Assembly (NCBI GenBank): GCA_014192545.1
Contig: BJHL01000002.1
Coordinates: 512,863-576,862, forward strand
From: Phycisphaerae bacterium
GTDB lineage: Bacteria > Planctomycetota > Phycisphaerae > Phycisphaerales > UBA1924
Reading direction: 5' to 3'
DNA length: 64,000 bases
Shown: in pieces, positions 1 to 8,835 of the stretch
Layout of the letters: the number at the start of each line of letters is the position of its first letter
How positions within the stretch are numbered: the first letter of the stretch is position 1
Position numbers and translations under genes: made by a program
Notes under the pieces: model-generated
What the model saw: the letters and a program-made list of their open reading frames with translations, nothing else
What the model was told of the DNA's origin: nothing
Databases searched by the model: none

Positions 1-1895
1 CCGCCGCTCTCGCCGGCCTCGAATCTCGCGGCTTGCCGCAGAGTGCGATCGAACTGCAAATGCTTCACGGCATGGCTGACCAACTCAAGCACGCTGCCGC
101 CGAGATGGGCCTGCGCATGCGCGAGTACGTGCCCGTGGGCGAGATGATCCCCGGCATGGCGTACCTCGTGCGCCGCCTGCTCGAGAACACCAGCAACGAA
201 AGTTGGCTCAAAGCTGGCTTCATGGACAACGCCGATGTTGGCGCACTGCTCCGAGCACCCGCACCCAAGAGCGGCTCGCAGCCCGCGACCGACCTTCTCG
301 CGATCAATCCAGAACGCCACAACCTCAGCCCCGCGCCCGCAGGCGTCGGCAACTCGCGCCCGTTCTTCACTGAGCCCATTCGCGACTTTGCCGATGGCTC
401 GCAGCGCGAGAAGTTCGGCACCGCAATCGCGCGAGCAACGATTCCAAAAGTCTCCAACGACCGCACGCCTCAACACGCCAGCGACATGGTGGCTCGAGCC
501 AGCAAAGCCTTCACTGCATGGCGCGATACCGACCCGGTTACCCGCGCCAACATGCTCGTGAAAGCCGCACAAATCATGCGTGAACAACGCGACGGCTTGT
601 CAGGCGTGATGATTCGCGAAAGTGGCAAGACCTGGCGCGAAGCCGACGCGGACGTGTGCGAAGCCATCGACTTCTGCGAGTATTACGCCCGCTGCGCCGT
701 GCCACTTTTCAATCGCCAACGCTTGGGCAAGTTCGTGGGCGAACTCGACGAAGTAATCTATCAGCCGCGAGGTGTCGCCGTTGTCATCAGCCCGTGGAAC
801 TTCCCACTGGCGATTTGTTGCGGCATGACAGTCGCTGCGCTCGTTACAGGCAACACCGTCGTCGTGAAGCCCGCGGAGCAAACGCCCGGCATCGCCAGCA
901 TCATGTGCGACATTCTGTGGCAGGCTGGCGTACCGAAAGATGTGCTCCAGTTCTGCCCCGCGCCGGGAGAAACCACCGGTGCCGCACTCGTCCGTGATCC
1001 GCGCGTCGCGCTCATCGCCTTCACCGGCTCGCGCGACGTCGGTCTCGACATTCTGCACGCCGCAGCACCAGCCTCGCCCTTCACGACTGCCGAATCACGA
1101 CCGCCGGTGCCCACGCACATCAAGAAAGTCATCGCCGAAATGGGCGGCAAAAACGCGATGATCATCGACACCAGTGCCGACTTTGACGAAGCCGTGCTCG
1201 CCGTGCGACAGAGTGCGTTCGGCTTCCAAGGCCAGAAGTGCTCGGCCTGCTCGCGCGTCATCATCGTTGATGAACAAGGCCCGCAAGGTCCCGCGATCAC
1301 CACCTTCGCACGTCGGCTGACCGAAGCCATGAAGGCTCTGACCATCGGCGATCCGCTCCACAGCGGCACCGACATCGCGCCAGTTATCGACGCCGAAGCT
1401 GCTACCAAGATTCGCGGCTTCATCGATCGCGCAAAAGCGTCGGGACTCAAATACGTCGGACTCGAACTGCCGATGAGCAACGCGTTTGTTGCGGCGAACG
1501 CAAGCAGGTTCGTCGCCCCCCACGTCTTCTTGGACGTTCCGGAAGACCACGAATTGGCACGCGAAGAAATCTTCGGCCCAGTCCTCGCCCTCATGCACGC
1601 GCAATCGTTCACCGATGCACTTCGCATCGCCAACACCCCCACCTACAAACTCACCGGCGGCGTGTACAGTCGCAAGCCAAGCCACATCGAACAAGCCAAG
1701 CGCGAATTCCGCGTCGGCAACCTCTACATCAATCGCGGCTGCACGGGCGCTCTGGTCGCAAGGCATCCGTTCGGCGGCTTTGCCATGAGCGGCGTAGGCA
1801 GCAAGGCAGGCGGCGCAGATTACCTGCTGCAATTCGTCGAGCCGCGAGCGATTGCGGAAAACACGATGCGACGCGGGTTTGCGCCCGAGTTGTAG
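1..1895 (+). CDS. putA: Bifunctional proline utilisation protein PutA, 3' part (PRODH C-terminus + P5C dehydrogenase)
   Basis: The open frame runs in from the left edge, so the N-terminal part lies outside the window. The first ~70 visible residues (AGLESRGLPQSAIELQMLHG, then REYVPVGEMIPGMAYLVRRL) match the end of the FAD proline dehydrogenase barrel. The rest is a full aldehyde dehydrogenase domain: the SPWNFPL stretch, VVVKPAEQTP, FTGSRDVG, EMGGKNAMI, catalytic Cys in GQKCSACSR, and EEIFGPVL near the end. Known role of the family: FAD-dependent oxidation of proline to pyrroline-5-carboxylate, then NAD-dependent oxidation to glutamate, with channelling between the two sites. A TTG at 33 is in frame but is not a credible start because coding similarity continues upstream of it. 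Stop TAG at 1893-1895. The fusion and the function are secure; the total length is unknown. Confidence 0.93.
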   Translation, partial: AALAGLESRGLPQSAIELQMLHGMADQLKHAAAEMGLRMREYVPVGEMIPGMAYLVRRLLENTSNESWLKAGFMDNADVGALLRAPAPKSGSQPATDLLAINPERHNLSPAPAGVGNSRPFFTEPIRDFADGSQREKFGTAIARATIPKVSNDRTPQHASDMVARASKAFTAWRDTDPVTRANMLVKAAQIMREQRDGLSGVMIRESGKTWREADADVCEAIDFCEYYARCAVPLFNRQRLGKFVGELDEVIYQPRGVAVVISPWNFPLAICCGMTVAALVTGNTVVVKPAEQTPGIASIMCDILWQAGVPKDVLQFCPAPGETTGAALVRDPRVALIAFTGSRDVGLDILHAAAPASPFTTAESRPPVPTHIKKVIAEMGGKNAMIIDTSADFDEAVLAVRQSAFGFQGQKCSACSRVIIVDEQGPQGPAITTFARRLTEAMKALTIGDPLHSGTDIAPVIDAEAATKIRGFIDRAKASGLKYVGLELPMSNAFVAANASRFVAPHVFLDVPEDHELAREEIFGPVLALMHAQSFTDALRIANTPTYKLTGGVYSRKPSHIEQAKREFRVGNLYINRGCTGALVARHPFGGFAMSGVGSKAGGADYLLQFVEPRAIAENTMRRGFAPEL

Positions 1896-2083
1896 TCGCG
1901 TCGCACATCATCGACGCCAGTTTCCAACGCAATGTTTTGCCGATATTTCGGTGTTTTTGCCGATGATACACTAGGCTGGTCACGCACAAGCGATGACAAT
2001 CTTGACCGCTTCACCGAATTCAGCTCGTAGACCTATCAACACGATGTCGCTCAATCAACGCCACGAGCCGCATCGGCAGGCAT
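1896..2083. other. Intergenic region upstream of the topoisomerase VI operon
   Basis: About 190 bases with no credible gene. It is less GC-rich than the flanking genes around 1930-1985 and presumably carries the top6B promoter, but no convincing -35/-10 pair could be picked by eye. Confidence 0.4.
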
Positions 2084-2088
2084 GGAGG
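2084..2088 (+). promoter_or_regulatory. Shine-Dalgarno sequence deciding the top6B start
   Basis: GGAGG lies 5 bases before the ATG at 2094. It overlaps the first two codons of another in-frame ATG at 2082, which itself has no good ribosome site. The downstream ATG is therefore the better start. Confidence 0.6.
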
Positions 2089-2093
2089 CTTGC

Positions 2094-4397
2094 ATGTCAG
2101 TGACAACCCAGTCAGGTTCGGAGATTGAGAGCAAAATGACCAAGACTACCAAGGCCCCACACGCAACCGCCGAGAGCATGGCGACCAAGCAGCGTGACAT
2201 CTCCGTCTCAGAGTTTTTCGCCAAGAACCGTCACTTGCTGGGTTTCGACAATCCGCGCAAGGCTCTCTTGACGACCGTGAAGGAAGCTGTTGACAACAGC
2301 CTTGACGCGTGCGAAGAAGCCGGCATTCTTCCTGACATCACCGTCGTCATCGAAGACTTGCAACCTGACCGCGCCGCAGCCGCCAAGAGCTCGCGCTATC
2401 GCGTGACAGTTGTCGACAACGGCCCAGGCATCGTGCGCAAGCAAGTTGAAAACGTCTTCGGACGCCTGCTTTTTGGCAGCAAATTCCACCGTCTCAAAAT
2501 GAGCCGGGGCCAGCAAGGCATCGGCATTTCAGCAGCAGGCATGTACGGCCTCATCACCACGGGCAAGCCCATGATGATTCAGACGCGGCCCCACGCCCAC
2601 AAGCAAGCTCACCACATCGAGCTTGCGATGAACACCAAGACCAATCGTGCAGAAGTCACAGTTGACGAAGAAACCGACGACTTCCCGTTGCAGCGCCTCC
2701 GCAACCTCACAACCGGCACGCGCGAACTCGCGACTTCCAACGAGTTTCTCTCCCACACGCAATATCCCACCGGCACCAGCGTCAGCATCGAGATGGAAGG
2801 CCGTTACCAAAAAGGTCGCGGCAGTGTCGACGAGTTTCTTGAGTTGACCGCCATCGCCAATCCGCACGCACGCATCACGCTGGTTCCTCCAACGCGCGAG
2901 AGTGCGGCGGAAGAAGACGACGTACCGCTTCTGACCAAGAAGGCCAAGAAGAAAGACGACGAAGAAGCTCCCAAGGCCGACCCCAACAGCCTGCCCGATC
3001 CCAACTTGACCAAGGAAGCTCCCGCAGGCCCCACCACAACAACCGAAGTCGGCGGCGTGATCATCTTTCCGCGAGGCGTCGCAGAATTGCCGCCCGAAAC
3101 CAAGGAGATTCAACCCCACCCCAAAGGCATCGAGCTCGGCACACTGCTACAGATGCTGAAAGACTTTCAAGAAGCTTCGGGTGACAGCACGCTCTACAAG
3201 TTCTTGCAAGAACAGTTCTGCCGCGTGAGTCCTGATACTGCAAGCGACTTTTGCAAAGCGATCGGCGCAACGAGCCGTACGAAAGTCAGCGATATCGAGC
3301 CGCAGCAAGCCGAGAAGCTTTATAAGGAATTTCAAGAAGCCAAACTCGCCCCGCCGCCGACAGATTGCCTTGCCCCCATCGGCGTGCGCCAGTTACTCGC
3401 GGGTTTGCTCAAGGGCGTGCGCGCCGAGTTTTACGCGGCTAGCAGCCGCGAAGCTGCCGTCTATCGCGGCAGACCGTTCCAGATCGAAGCTGCAATCGCC
3501 TTCGGCGGACAACTGCGAGCCGACGATCAAGCTCGCGTCATTCGCTTTGCGAATCGCGTCCCGCTGCTCTTTCAGCAGAGTGCATGCAGCAGCTTCAAGA
3601 GCGTGACGGAAACCAACTGGCGCAACTACGACCTCCAACATCCGCGAGCCAGCCTGCCCGTTGGCCCGCTGGTCATCATGATTCACATGGCCAGCGTCTG
3701 GGTTCCCTTCACCAGCGAAAGCAAAGAAGCAATTGCAGATTACGACGAAATCCGCAAGGAAATGAAGCTCGCGCTCATGGAATGCGGCCGCAAACTTGGC
3801 ACGTATCTTCGCAAACGTGCCAAGATGAAACGCGAAGGCGAACGTCGTGACGTCTTCCAGAAATACATCGGCGAGATTGCCAAAGCCGTCAGTGCAATCA
3901 ATAGCGTCGATACGAAAAAGCTCTACGAAGCACTGCTCGATCAAGCTCGCAAGAAAACTGCGATCGCTGATTTGCAGCTCGATGAAGATGGCAAAGCGGT
4001 GAAGGAAGAAGACCCCGCAGACCAAGAGGGTGTCATCGTCGTCGCGAGCGAATCGACCATGCCAGTTCCTGTTGACAGCGACGCACCGCCCGTTGGCAAG
4101 TTGAGCAAAGCCGAAGCCGCAGCACTGAAAGTTGCCGCGATGGCGAAAGACGACGAGCCAACGCTGCTTGACGTAAAACCCGCGAAGCGGCAAGCCGCCG
4201 AGAAAACTCGCGCAACGAAAAACACTGCAACCAAAGGCGGCGACAAGCCTGCAGCCAAGCAGGCGAGTGCCAAGCAGACAACTGCCAAGGCACCGCCCTC
4301 CAGATCTTCACCTGCCAAGACTGCCACTGAAAAGCCCAAAATGCGGCTCGTCAACGGCAAACTCGTTCCCGTGCAAGACGGCCCCAAACTGTTCTGA
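2094..4397 (+). CDS. top6B: DNA topoisomerase VI subunit B
   Basis: The ATPase/transducer subunit of the type IIB topoisomerase, which relaxes and decatenates DNA by passing one duplex through a break made by subunit A. The N-terminal GHKL ATPase motifs are clear: KEAVDNSLDACEEAG (N-box), VVDNGPGI (G1), and GRLLFGSKFH followed by SRGQQGIGISAAGMYG (ATP lid). The transducer half includes LAPIGVRQLLAGL and VPFTSESKEAIADYDEI. Two features are unusual. An acidic/lysine linker (DEEAPKADPNSLPDPNLT and around, ~residues 275-315) interrupts the ATPase and transducer regions. A ~150-residue C-terminal tail is rich in Ala, Lys, Pro and Thr and ends MRLVNGKLVPVQDGPKLF. Length 767 aa against roughly 500-650 in archaea. 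It is followed 113 bases later by top6A, the archaeal gene order. The start was chosen from the ribosome site just upstream. Confidence 0.95.
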   Translation: MSVTTQSGSEIESKMTKTTKAPHATAESMATKQRDISVSEFFAKNRHLLGFDNPRKALLTTVKEAVDNSLDACEEAGILPDITVVIEDLQPDRAAAAKSSRYRVTVVDNGPGIVRKQVENVFGRLLFGSKFHRLKMSRGQQGIGISAAGMYGLITTGKPMMIQTRPHAHKQAHHIELAMNTKTNRAEVTVDEETDDFPLQRLRNLTTGTRELATSNEFLSHTQYPTGTSVSIEMEGRYQKGRGSVDEFLELTAIANPHARITLVPPTRESAAEEDDVPLLTKKAKKKDDEEAPKADPNSLPDPNLTKEAPAGPTTTTEVGGVIIFPRGVAELPPETKEIQPHPKGIELGTLLQMLKDFQEASGDSTLYKFLQEQFCRVSPDTASDFCKAIGATSRTKVSDIEPQQAEKLYKEFQEAKLAPPPTDCLAPIGVRQLLAGLLKGVRAEFYAASSREAAVYRGRPFQIEAAIAFGGQLRADDQARVIRFANRVPLLFQQSACSSFKSVTETNWRNYDLQHPRASLPVGPLVIMIHMASVWVPFTSESKEAIADYDEIRKEMKLALMECGRKLGTYLRKRAKMKREGERRDVFQKYIGEIAKAVSAINSVDTKKLYEALLDQARKKTAIADLQLDEDGKAVKEEDPADQEGVIVVASESTMPVPVDSDAPPVGKLSKAEAAALKVAAMAKDDEPTLLDVKPAKRQAAEKTRATKNTATKGGDKPAAKQASAKQTTAKAPPSRSSPAKTATEKPKMRLVNGKLVPVQDGPKLF

Positions 4398-4510
4398 CCG
4401 CACAGGCTTGCATCTCGCAGCCGACACGCCCACCAGCGCCCGCACCAACCGTTCTCCGCAGCTAACACATCTCCCGGCGACCACCCGCCGACTCAATCGG
4501 AGTCGCAACC

Positions 4511-5662
4511 ATGGCCAAGAAAGCTCCCGCCCAAACTCCCTCCGCCAACAACAGCAAGCACGCCCGCGAGCGCGATAAAAAGACGATGGGCAAGATTGTC
4601 GGCCTCGCTGACGACGTCGCCAAGCGAGCCCTCGGCGGCAAAGAACCCACCATCGACATCCCCACTCGCACCAAGAGCAACACCATCTGGAACAGCAAAC
4701 GCGGCATTCTACAAATGGGCGACGCCGTCGCAACGCGCGAGTTGTTCAACCTCAACCAAGCCAAACAGTTCATGCAGACATGCTTGCACGCCAACTCGAT
4801 TCGCGAGTTGATTGACGTCGAGAAGACGCTCAGCTTGCGCGGTATGTTCTACAAAGGCTTGCACACCGTCGCAGGCACCAACGGCGAGAAAACCTTCGCC
4901 GACCAAGACGAATCCGACGGCATTCTCGAAGACCTCGAAGTTTCCATGTCGTCACTCCGCGAAGAACTCCACATCTTCGCCAAGAAACGCGGCACCATGG
5001 CCGGCAACATCACCATCGTCGACACCGGCGATGAAATCGACTGCCGACGCATGGGCAGTGGCGGCTACGCCATTCCGAGCATCTGCGAGCCCGATGTGAT
5101 CCAGTTCAAGAAGTGCGAAGCCAAGTTCGTGCTGCACGTCGAAAAGGACACGGTTTGGGGCCGTTTCAACGAAGATCGCTTCTGGCAAAAACACAACTGC
5201 ATTCTGACAGAAGGCAGCGGCCAACCCACGCGCGGCGTGCGGCGTCTGCTCCGCCGACTCAACGAAGAACTCGGCTTACCCATCTACTGCTTGCTCGATT
5301 GCGATCCGTGGGGACACTACATCTACAGCGTCATCAAGCAAGGCTCCATATCGCTCGCGTTTGAGAGCGAACGCCTCGCAATTCCCGACGCTAAATTCAT
5401 CGGGATCCGCAGCAAAGACTACAAAGCTTGCAACTTGTCCGACGATGTGCAGATCGACCTTACCGACACCGACCGTAAACGAGCGGGTGAAATCGCCGCG
5501 TATCCATGGTTCGAAAAGCACAAAGGTTGGCAAAAAGAAATTGCCGGCATGCTCGAAAACGGCTTCAAGATGGAAGTCGAATCGCTCACGAGCAAGGCCA
5601 TCAGTTACGTCACGGAGGAATACGTGCCGCAGCGGCTGAAGGACAAAGATTGGTTGGATTGA
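4511..5662 (+). CDS. top6A: DNA topoisomerase VI subunit A (Spo11-like)
   Basis: The DNA-cleaving subunit that pairs with Top6B to form the A2B2 enzyme. The CAP/winged-helix domain holds the active-site region SLRGMFYKG, where Tyr114 is the predicted nucleophile (an F-Y pair instead of Y-Y). The Toprim domain has the Mg-binding residues Glu211 (HVEKDTVW) and D263xD265 in LLDCDPWGHYIYS. Other family blocks present are KKRGTMAGNI, GAMGYAIPS-like GSGGYAIPS, and LTEGSGQPTRGVRRLLRRL. The 383 aa match family length apart from a ~25-residue Lys/Ala-rich N-terminal extension (MAKKAPAQTPSANNSKHARE). The gene directly follows top6B on the same strand, so the two are almost certainly co-transcribed and make a stoichiometric complex in the cytoplasm. 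Confidence 0.95.
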   Translation: MAKKAPAQTPSANNSKHARERDKKTMGKIVGLADDVAKRALGGKEPTIDIPTRTKSNTIWNSKRGILQMGDAVATRELFNLNQAKQFMQTCLHANSIRELIDVEKTLSLRGMFYKGLHTVAGTNGEKTFADQDESDGILEDLEVSMSSLREELHIFAKKRGTMAGNITIVDTGDEIDCRRMGSGGYAIPSICEPDVIQFKKCEAKFVLHVEKDTVWGRFNEDRFWQKHNCILTEGSGQPTRGVRRLLRRLNEELGLPIYCLLDCDPWGHYIYSVIKQGSISLAFESERLAIPDAKFIGIRSKDYKACNLSDDVQIDLTDTDRKRAGEIAAYPWFEKHKGWQKEIAGMLENGFKMEVESLTSKAISYVTEEYVPQRLKDKDWLD

Positions 5663-5690
5663 ACACGCGTTTTCATGCAACCAACACGCC

Positions 5691-6683
5691 TCACCCCCCC
5701 AGCCCCAACTCCGCCCCATTCACACAATTTACCGCCCGGCCATCATCCTTCCATAACTTCACAATGCGCACCGTCTCATGCGCCACCGCCACCTGCGCCT
5801 GATCCGTACTCGCACCCACATGATGACTCGCATACACGCCCGGCATGTACGCCGTATCGCTATGCCATCCCGCTTCAGTTTCCGCAGGCTGATTCTCCCA
5901 CACGTCCAGCCCCGCGCGAATGCCCTTGCTCGCAATCGCATCACGCAGCGAGGCTTCATCCACCACGCCGCCGCGACTGGTATTGATGAAGTACGCGCCG
6001 CTCTTCATCGCCGCAAAGAACTCCTTGTTGAAGAGTTTCTTCGTGCTATCAGCAAGCGGCAAATGCACGCTCACCGCATCCGCACGCTTTGCGAGCGAAA
6101 GCAGCGCAGGCGTATCGGTACCGCCAAACTCACATCCAAGCGCACTCGCATGCTGAGGCGTAATGCCGCGTGACCACGCGACCACATTCATGCCAAACGC
6201 AACCGCCCGCTTGATGACTTCCTGCCCAATTGCACCAACGCCAATCACGGCGAGCGTTGAGCCCTTGAGCCCGCGAGCCTTGCTGAATTCCTTCTTGTTC
6301 CAGTTGTCAGCCTTGGCACTCGCGCACATATCCGGAATGCGTCGGTCGCAGCACAGCAGCAACCCCATCGTCAGTTCCGCAACCGCCACGGCGTTCATCC
6401 CTGGACAATTGCACACCGCAACGCGACGCTTGGTCGCACTCACCACATCAATATTGTCCACGCCCGAACCCGCTCGCACAATCAGCTTGAGATTGCTCGC
6501 CGTTTCAAAAACCGCCGACGTCACCTTCGTGCTGCGCACCACAAGCACCTGCGGATCATGACTCGCAACCAGCCCGGCAAGCCCCGTCGCACCCGCGTTG
6601 GGATCATTGATGACCTCGCACCCCAGCGCCTTGAGTCCATCCAGCCCGGCCTTCTCAAACTTATCCGCGACGAAAACACGCAT
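5691..6683 (-). CDS. D-3-phosphoglycerate dehydrogenase-type D-2-hydroxyacid dehydrogenase, short form
   Basis: Predicted to oxidise 3-phosphoglycerate (or a related D-2-hydroxyacid) with NAD, the first step of serine synthesis. Visible motifs are RAGSGVDNIDV, the Rossmann loop GVGAIGQEV, NTSRGGVVDE with the substrate Arg, DVWENQPAE, and HHVGAST with the catalytic His. The chosen start (MRVFVADKFEKAGLD) gives 330 aa. The open frame continues 345 bases upstream, but that would overlap the divergent lipoprotein gene and lacks family similarity. There is no C-terminal ACT or intervening domain, so this is the short, serine-insensitive form. Substrate specificity cannot be fixed from sequence; glycerate or hydroxypyruvate reductase is the main alternative. 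Confidence 0.85.
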   Translation of the reverse strand: MRVFVADKFEKAGLDGLKALGCEVINDPNAGATGLAGLVASHDPQVLVVRSTKVTSAVFETASNLKLIVRAGSGVDNIDVVSATKRRVAVCNCPGMNAVAVAELTMGLLLCCDRRIPDMCASAKADNWNKKEFSKARGLKGSTLAVIGVGAIGQEVIKRAVAFGMNVVAWSRGITPQHASALGCEFGGTDTPALLSLAKRADAVSVHLPLADSTKKLFNKEFFAAMKSGAYFINTSRGGVVDEASLRDAIASKGIRAGLDVWENQPAETEAGWHSDTAYMPGVYASHHVGASTDQAQVAVAHETVRIVKLWKDDGRAVNCVNGAELGLGG

Positions 6684-6774
6684 GAGCAACTCCTTCAAGT
6701 CCGCAGCCTGAGCGGGACTGATCTTCGCAAGTGTTGGCACAAGAATCGTCGGCGTCAGCGTGCTACAACATGGC

Positions 6775-7773
6775 ATGATCATTCGCGTCTCTGCCTCCGG
6801 ATTGTTGCTGTTCGCACTGCTTTCGCTCGCCGGTTGCAGTTCGACCACTGATTCTCCACGCCCCCTGCCCCGCATCAGCACGCAATCAACCCAGCCCGCT
6901 GCTTCCGCCGACATGTCCAAACCCGTCGCGCTCGCTGGCCGCGACCCAATCACCTTCGCGACTATCGCAGCCCCGATGGCCGAACTCGCTGGTGCCCAAG
7001 CCCTTGAAGAAGCGGTCCTCGACCGCATGCTCGCTCAGCGTGCCCAAGAGCAAGGCGTCACAATCTCACCGCAACAACTCGCGGACGAGCAACGACTCTT
7101 CGTGCGCACGCTCGCGGACGAAGCCAATCTCTCCGAGCGTGACGCCGCAACCGCGCTCGACCGCGTACGAGCCTCACGCGGCTTGGGACCCATCCGTTAC
7201 AACGCCTTGCTCACGCGCAACGCCACACTGCGGGCTCTCGTCGCCCAAACTACCGTGCCCACGCAGGAACAACTTGACCAAGAACTCGCCATCGCGACCG
7301 GCCCGCGCTACCGCGTGCGAATCATGACGTCTCCCTCTCAATCCGCGGTCGCAAACGCCCGCGAGCAAGTGCTCGCACAGCCCATCGCCTCGCGCAGCAG
7401 CGCGTTCGGCAATCTCGCCACCAGCGTCAGCGCCGACGCCTCCGCCGCTCGCGGCGGCCTCATCGAATCCATCAGCACCGTCGATTCCTTCGTGCCCGGC
7501 ATCATCCGCAGCACCATCGCCACACTTCCCGTGGGCGAAGTAAGCTCCGTCCTCGTCCTCAACGCTGGTTTCGCAATCGTGCTGATGGAATCACCCGTGC
7601 CGCCCCTCGAAAGCGACTCCCCTGCCGCTCGCGACCGCGTCGCCCAGCGCGTCACGCTCCGCCTGCAACGCCTGCAAATGGACCGCCTCGCCCGCGAATT
7701 GCTCGCGTCGGCAAACATCACCGTCCTGGATGATTCACTCTCATGGAGTCGCGAGAACTCGCAGACTCGTTAG
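6775..7773 (+). CDS. Predicted lipoprotein, SurA/PpiC-like peptidyl-prolyl isomerase family
   Basis: The N-terminus MIIRVSASGLLLFALLSLAGC is a lipoprotein signal with a lipobox LAGC, so Cys21 should be lipidated. A helical SurA-N-like region follows (~60-175: EEAVLDRMLAQRAQEQGVTI). The C-terminal part (~205-290) resembles parvulin: ARGGLIESISTVDSFVPG, IATLPVGEVSSVLVLNAGFA. The last helices are charged. Such proteins help fold or ferry outer-membrane proteins. The parvulin core looks reduced, so isomerase activity is uncertain and a chaperone role is possible. Start at the ATG 6775; a GTG at 6760 is the alternative. Divergent from the dehydrogenase gene with a ~90-base shared upstream region. 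332 aa. Confidence 0.7.
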   Translation: MIIRVSASGLLLFALLSLAGCSSTTDSPRPLPRISTQSTQPAASADMSKPVALAGRDPITFATIAAPMAELAGAQALEEAVLDRMLAQRAQEQGVTISPQQLADEQRLFVRTLADEANLSERDAATALDRVRASRGLGPIRYNALLTRNATLRALVAQTTVPTQEQLDQELAIATGPRYRVRIMTSPSQSAVANAREQVLAQPIASRSSAFGNLATSVSADASAARGGLIESISTVDSFVPGIIRSTIATLPVGEVSSVLVLNAGFAIVLMESPVPPLESDSPAARDRVAQRVTLRLQRLQMDRLARELLASANITVLDDSLSWSRENSQTR

Positions 7774-7790
7774 CCGCATCGCAGCAATGC

Positions 7791-8771
7791 TCAACCAAAC
7801 CGCCCCATCACATAATCTTCCGTCTCCGGCAGCTGCGGCGATTGAAATATCAGTTTCGTCGGCCCAAACTCCACCAGTCGGCCCAGATACATAAACGCCG
7901 TATAATCACTCACACGCGCCGCTTGTTGCATGTTGTGCGTCACAATCAGCACCGTGTAGCGTTCGGCGATTTCGTGAATCAACTCTTCAATCCGCAGCGT
8001 CGCAATCGGATCAAGCGCCGAGCACGGCTCATCCAGCAGCAGCATCTCCGGGTCAGCAACAATCGCCCGCGCGATGCACAAGCGTTGCTGTTGCCCGCCC
8101 GAAAGCCCAACCGCCGAATCCTTCAGCCGATCTTTCACTTCTTCCCAGAGCGCGGCCCCGCGAAGTGCCTTCTCGCTCGCAGCCTCAAGCGTCGACTTGC
8201 TGCGTTCGCCATCAATGCGCAGTCGATACACCACGTTGTCGAAAATCGACATCGGAAACGGATTCGGTTTCTGAAAGACCATCCCCACGCGCTTGCGCAG
8301 GTTGATGACATCCACCCCCGGACCAAAAACCTGCCGCCCATTGATCGTGATGCTGCCCGCAACGCGGACGCCATCGATCAAATCGTTGAGACGATTGACC
8401 GAACGCAGCAGCGTGCTCTTGCCGCATCCACTCGGACCAATCAGCGCCGTCACCTTGCCGCGAGCGACGTTGATGTTGACGTGATGAATCGCTTGGTTCT
8501 TGCCGTACCACAATTGAAAATCGTCAATCTTCGCGATCGTCTCCGCATCAGTCAGGTTCGCCAACTCCGCGTGCACCGCCGGCTCATGCCGCTGGCCGCT
8601 GCGAATCGCTTCGATGATGCGATACCGCCCCGCTTCCGCCTTCGCGGAATCGCGCAGTGCGACTCGGCGGGTGGGCGCAGCTTGATCCGCGCTAGGCTGC
8701 GATGCGGCGGGACGAGTTGGTATTGCGTCGCTCATGCGAGAAGGGGTTGGATCGAGTATATTCGACTGCAT
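7791..8771 (-). CDS. pstB: Phosphate ABC transporter ATP-binding protein PstB
   Basis: Energises high-affinity phosphate import. Motifs: Walker [10 protein letters not shown] (~112-120), the PstB-specific [17 protein letters not shown], signature [14 protein letters not shown], Walker [13 protein letters not shown], and switch His in VTHNMQQA. At 326 aa it is ~65-70 residues longer than typical PstB. The excess is an N-terminal extension, partly Ala/Pro-rich ([20 protein letters not shown]). AAAGGACG-like sequence upstream supports the first ATG; a second in-frame Met at codon 13 would shorten the extension only slightly. Last gene of pstS-pstC-pstA-pstB, 64 bases after pstA. No phoU or phoBR follows in this window. 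Confidence 0.95.
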   Translation of the reverse strand: MQSNILDPTPSRMSDAIPTRPAASQPSADQAAPTRRVALRDSAKAEAGRYRIIEAIRSGQRHEPAVHAELANLTDAETIAKIDDFQLWYGKNQAIHHVNINVARGKVTALIGPSGCGKSTLLRSVNRLNDLIDGVRVAGSITINGRQVFGPGVDVINLRKRVGMVFQKPNPFPMSIFDNVVYRLRIDGERSKSTLEAASEKALRGAALWEEVKDRLKDSAVGLSGGQQQRLCIARAIVADPEMLLLDEPCSALDPIATLRIEELIHEIAERYTVLIVTHNMQQAARVSDYTAFMYLGRLVEFGPTKLIFQSPQLPETEDYVMGRFG

Positions 8772-8835
8772 GATGCTGGAACGTCCTTTACACCATCTTC
8801 ACGAGAGCGACTTGCACGTTACCTAGCCAAGTCCG

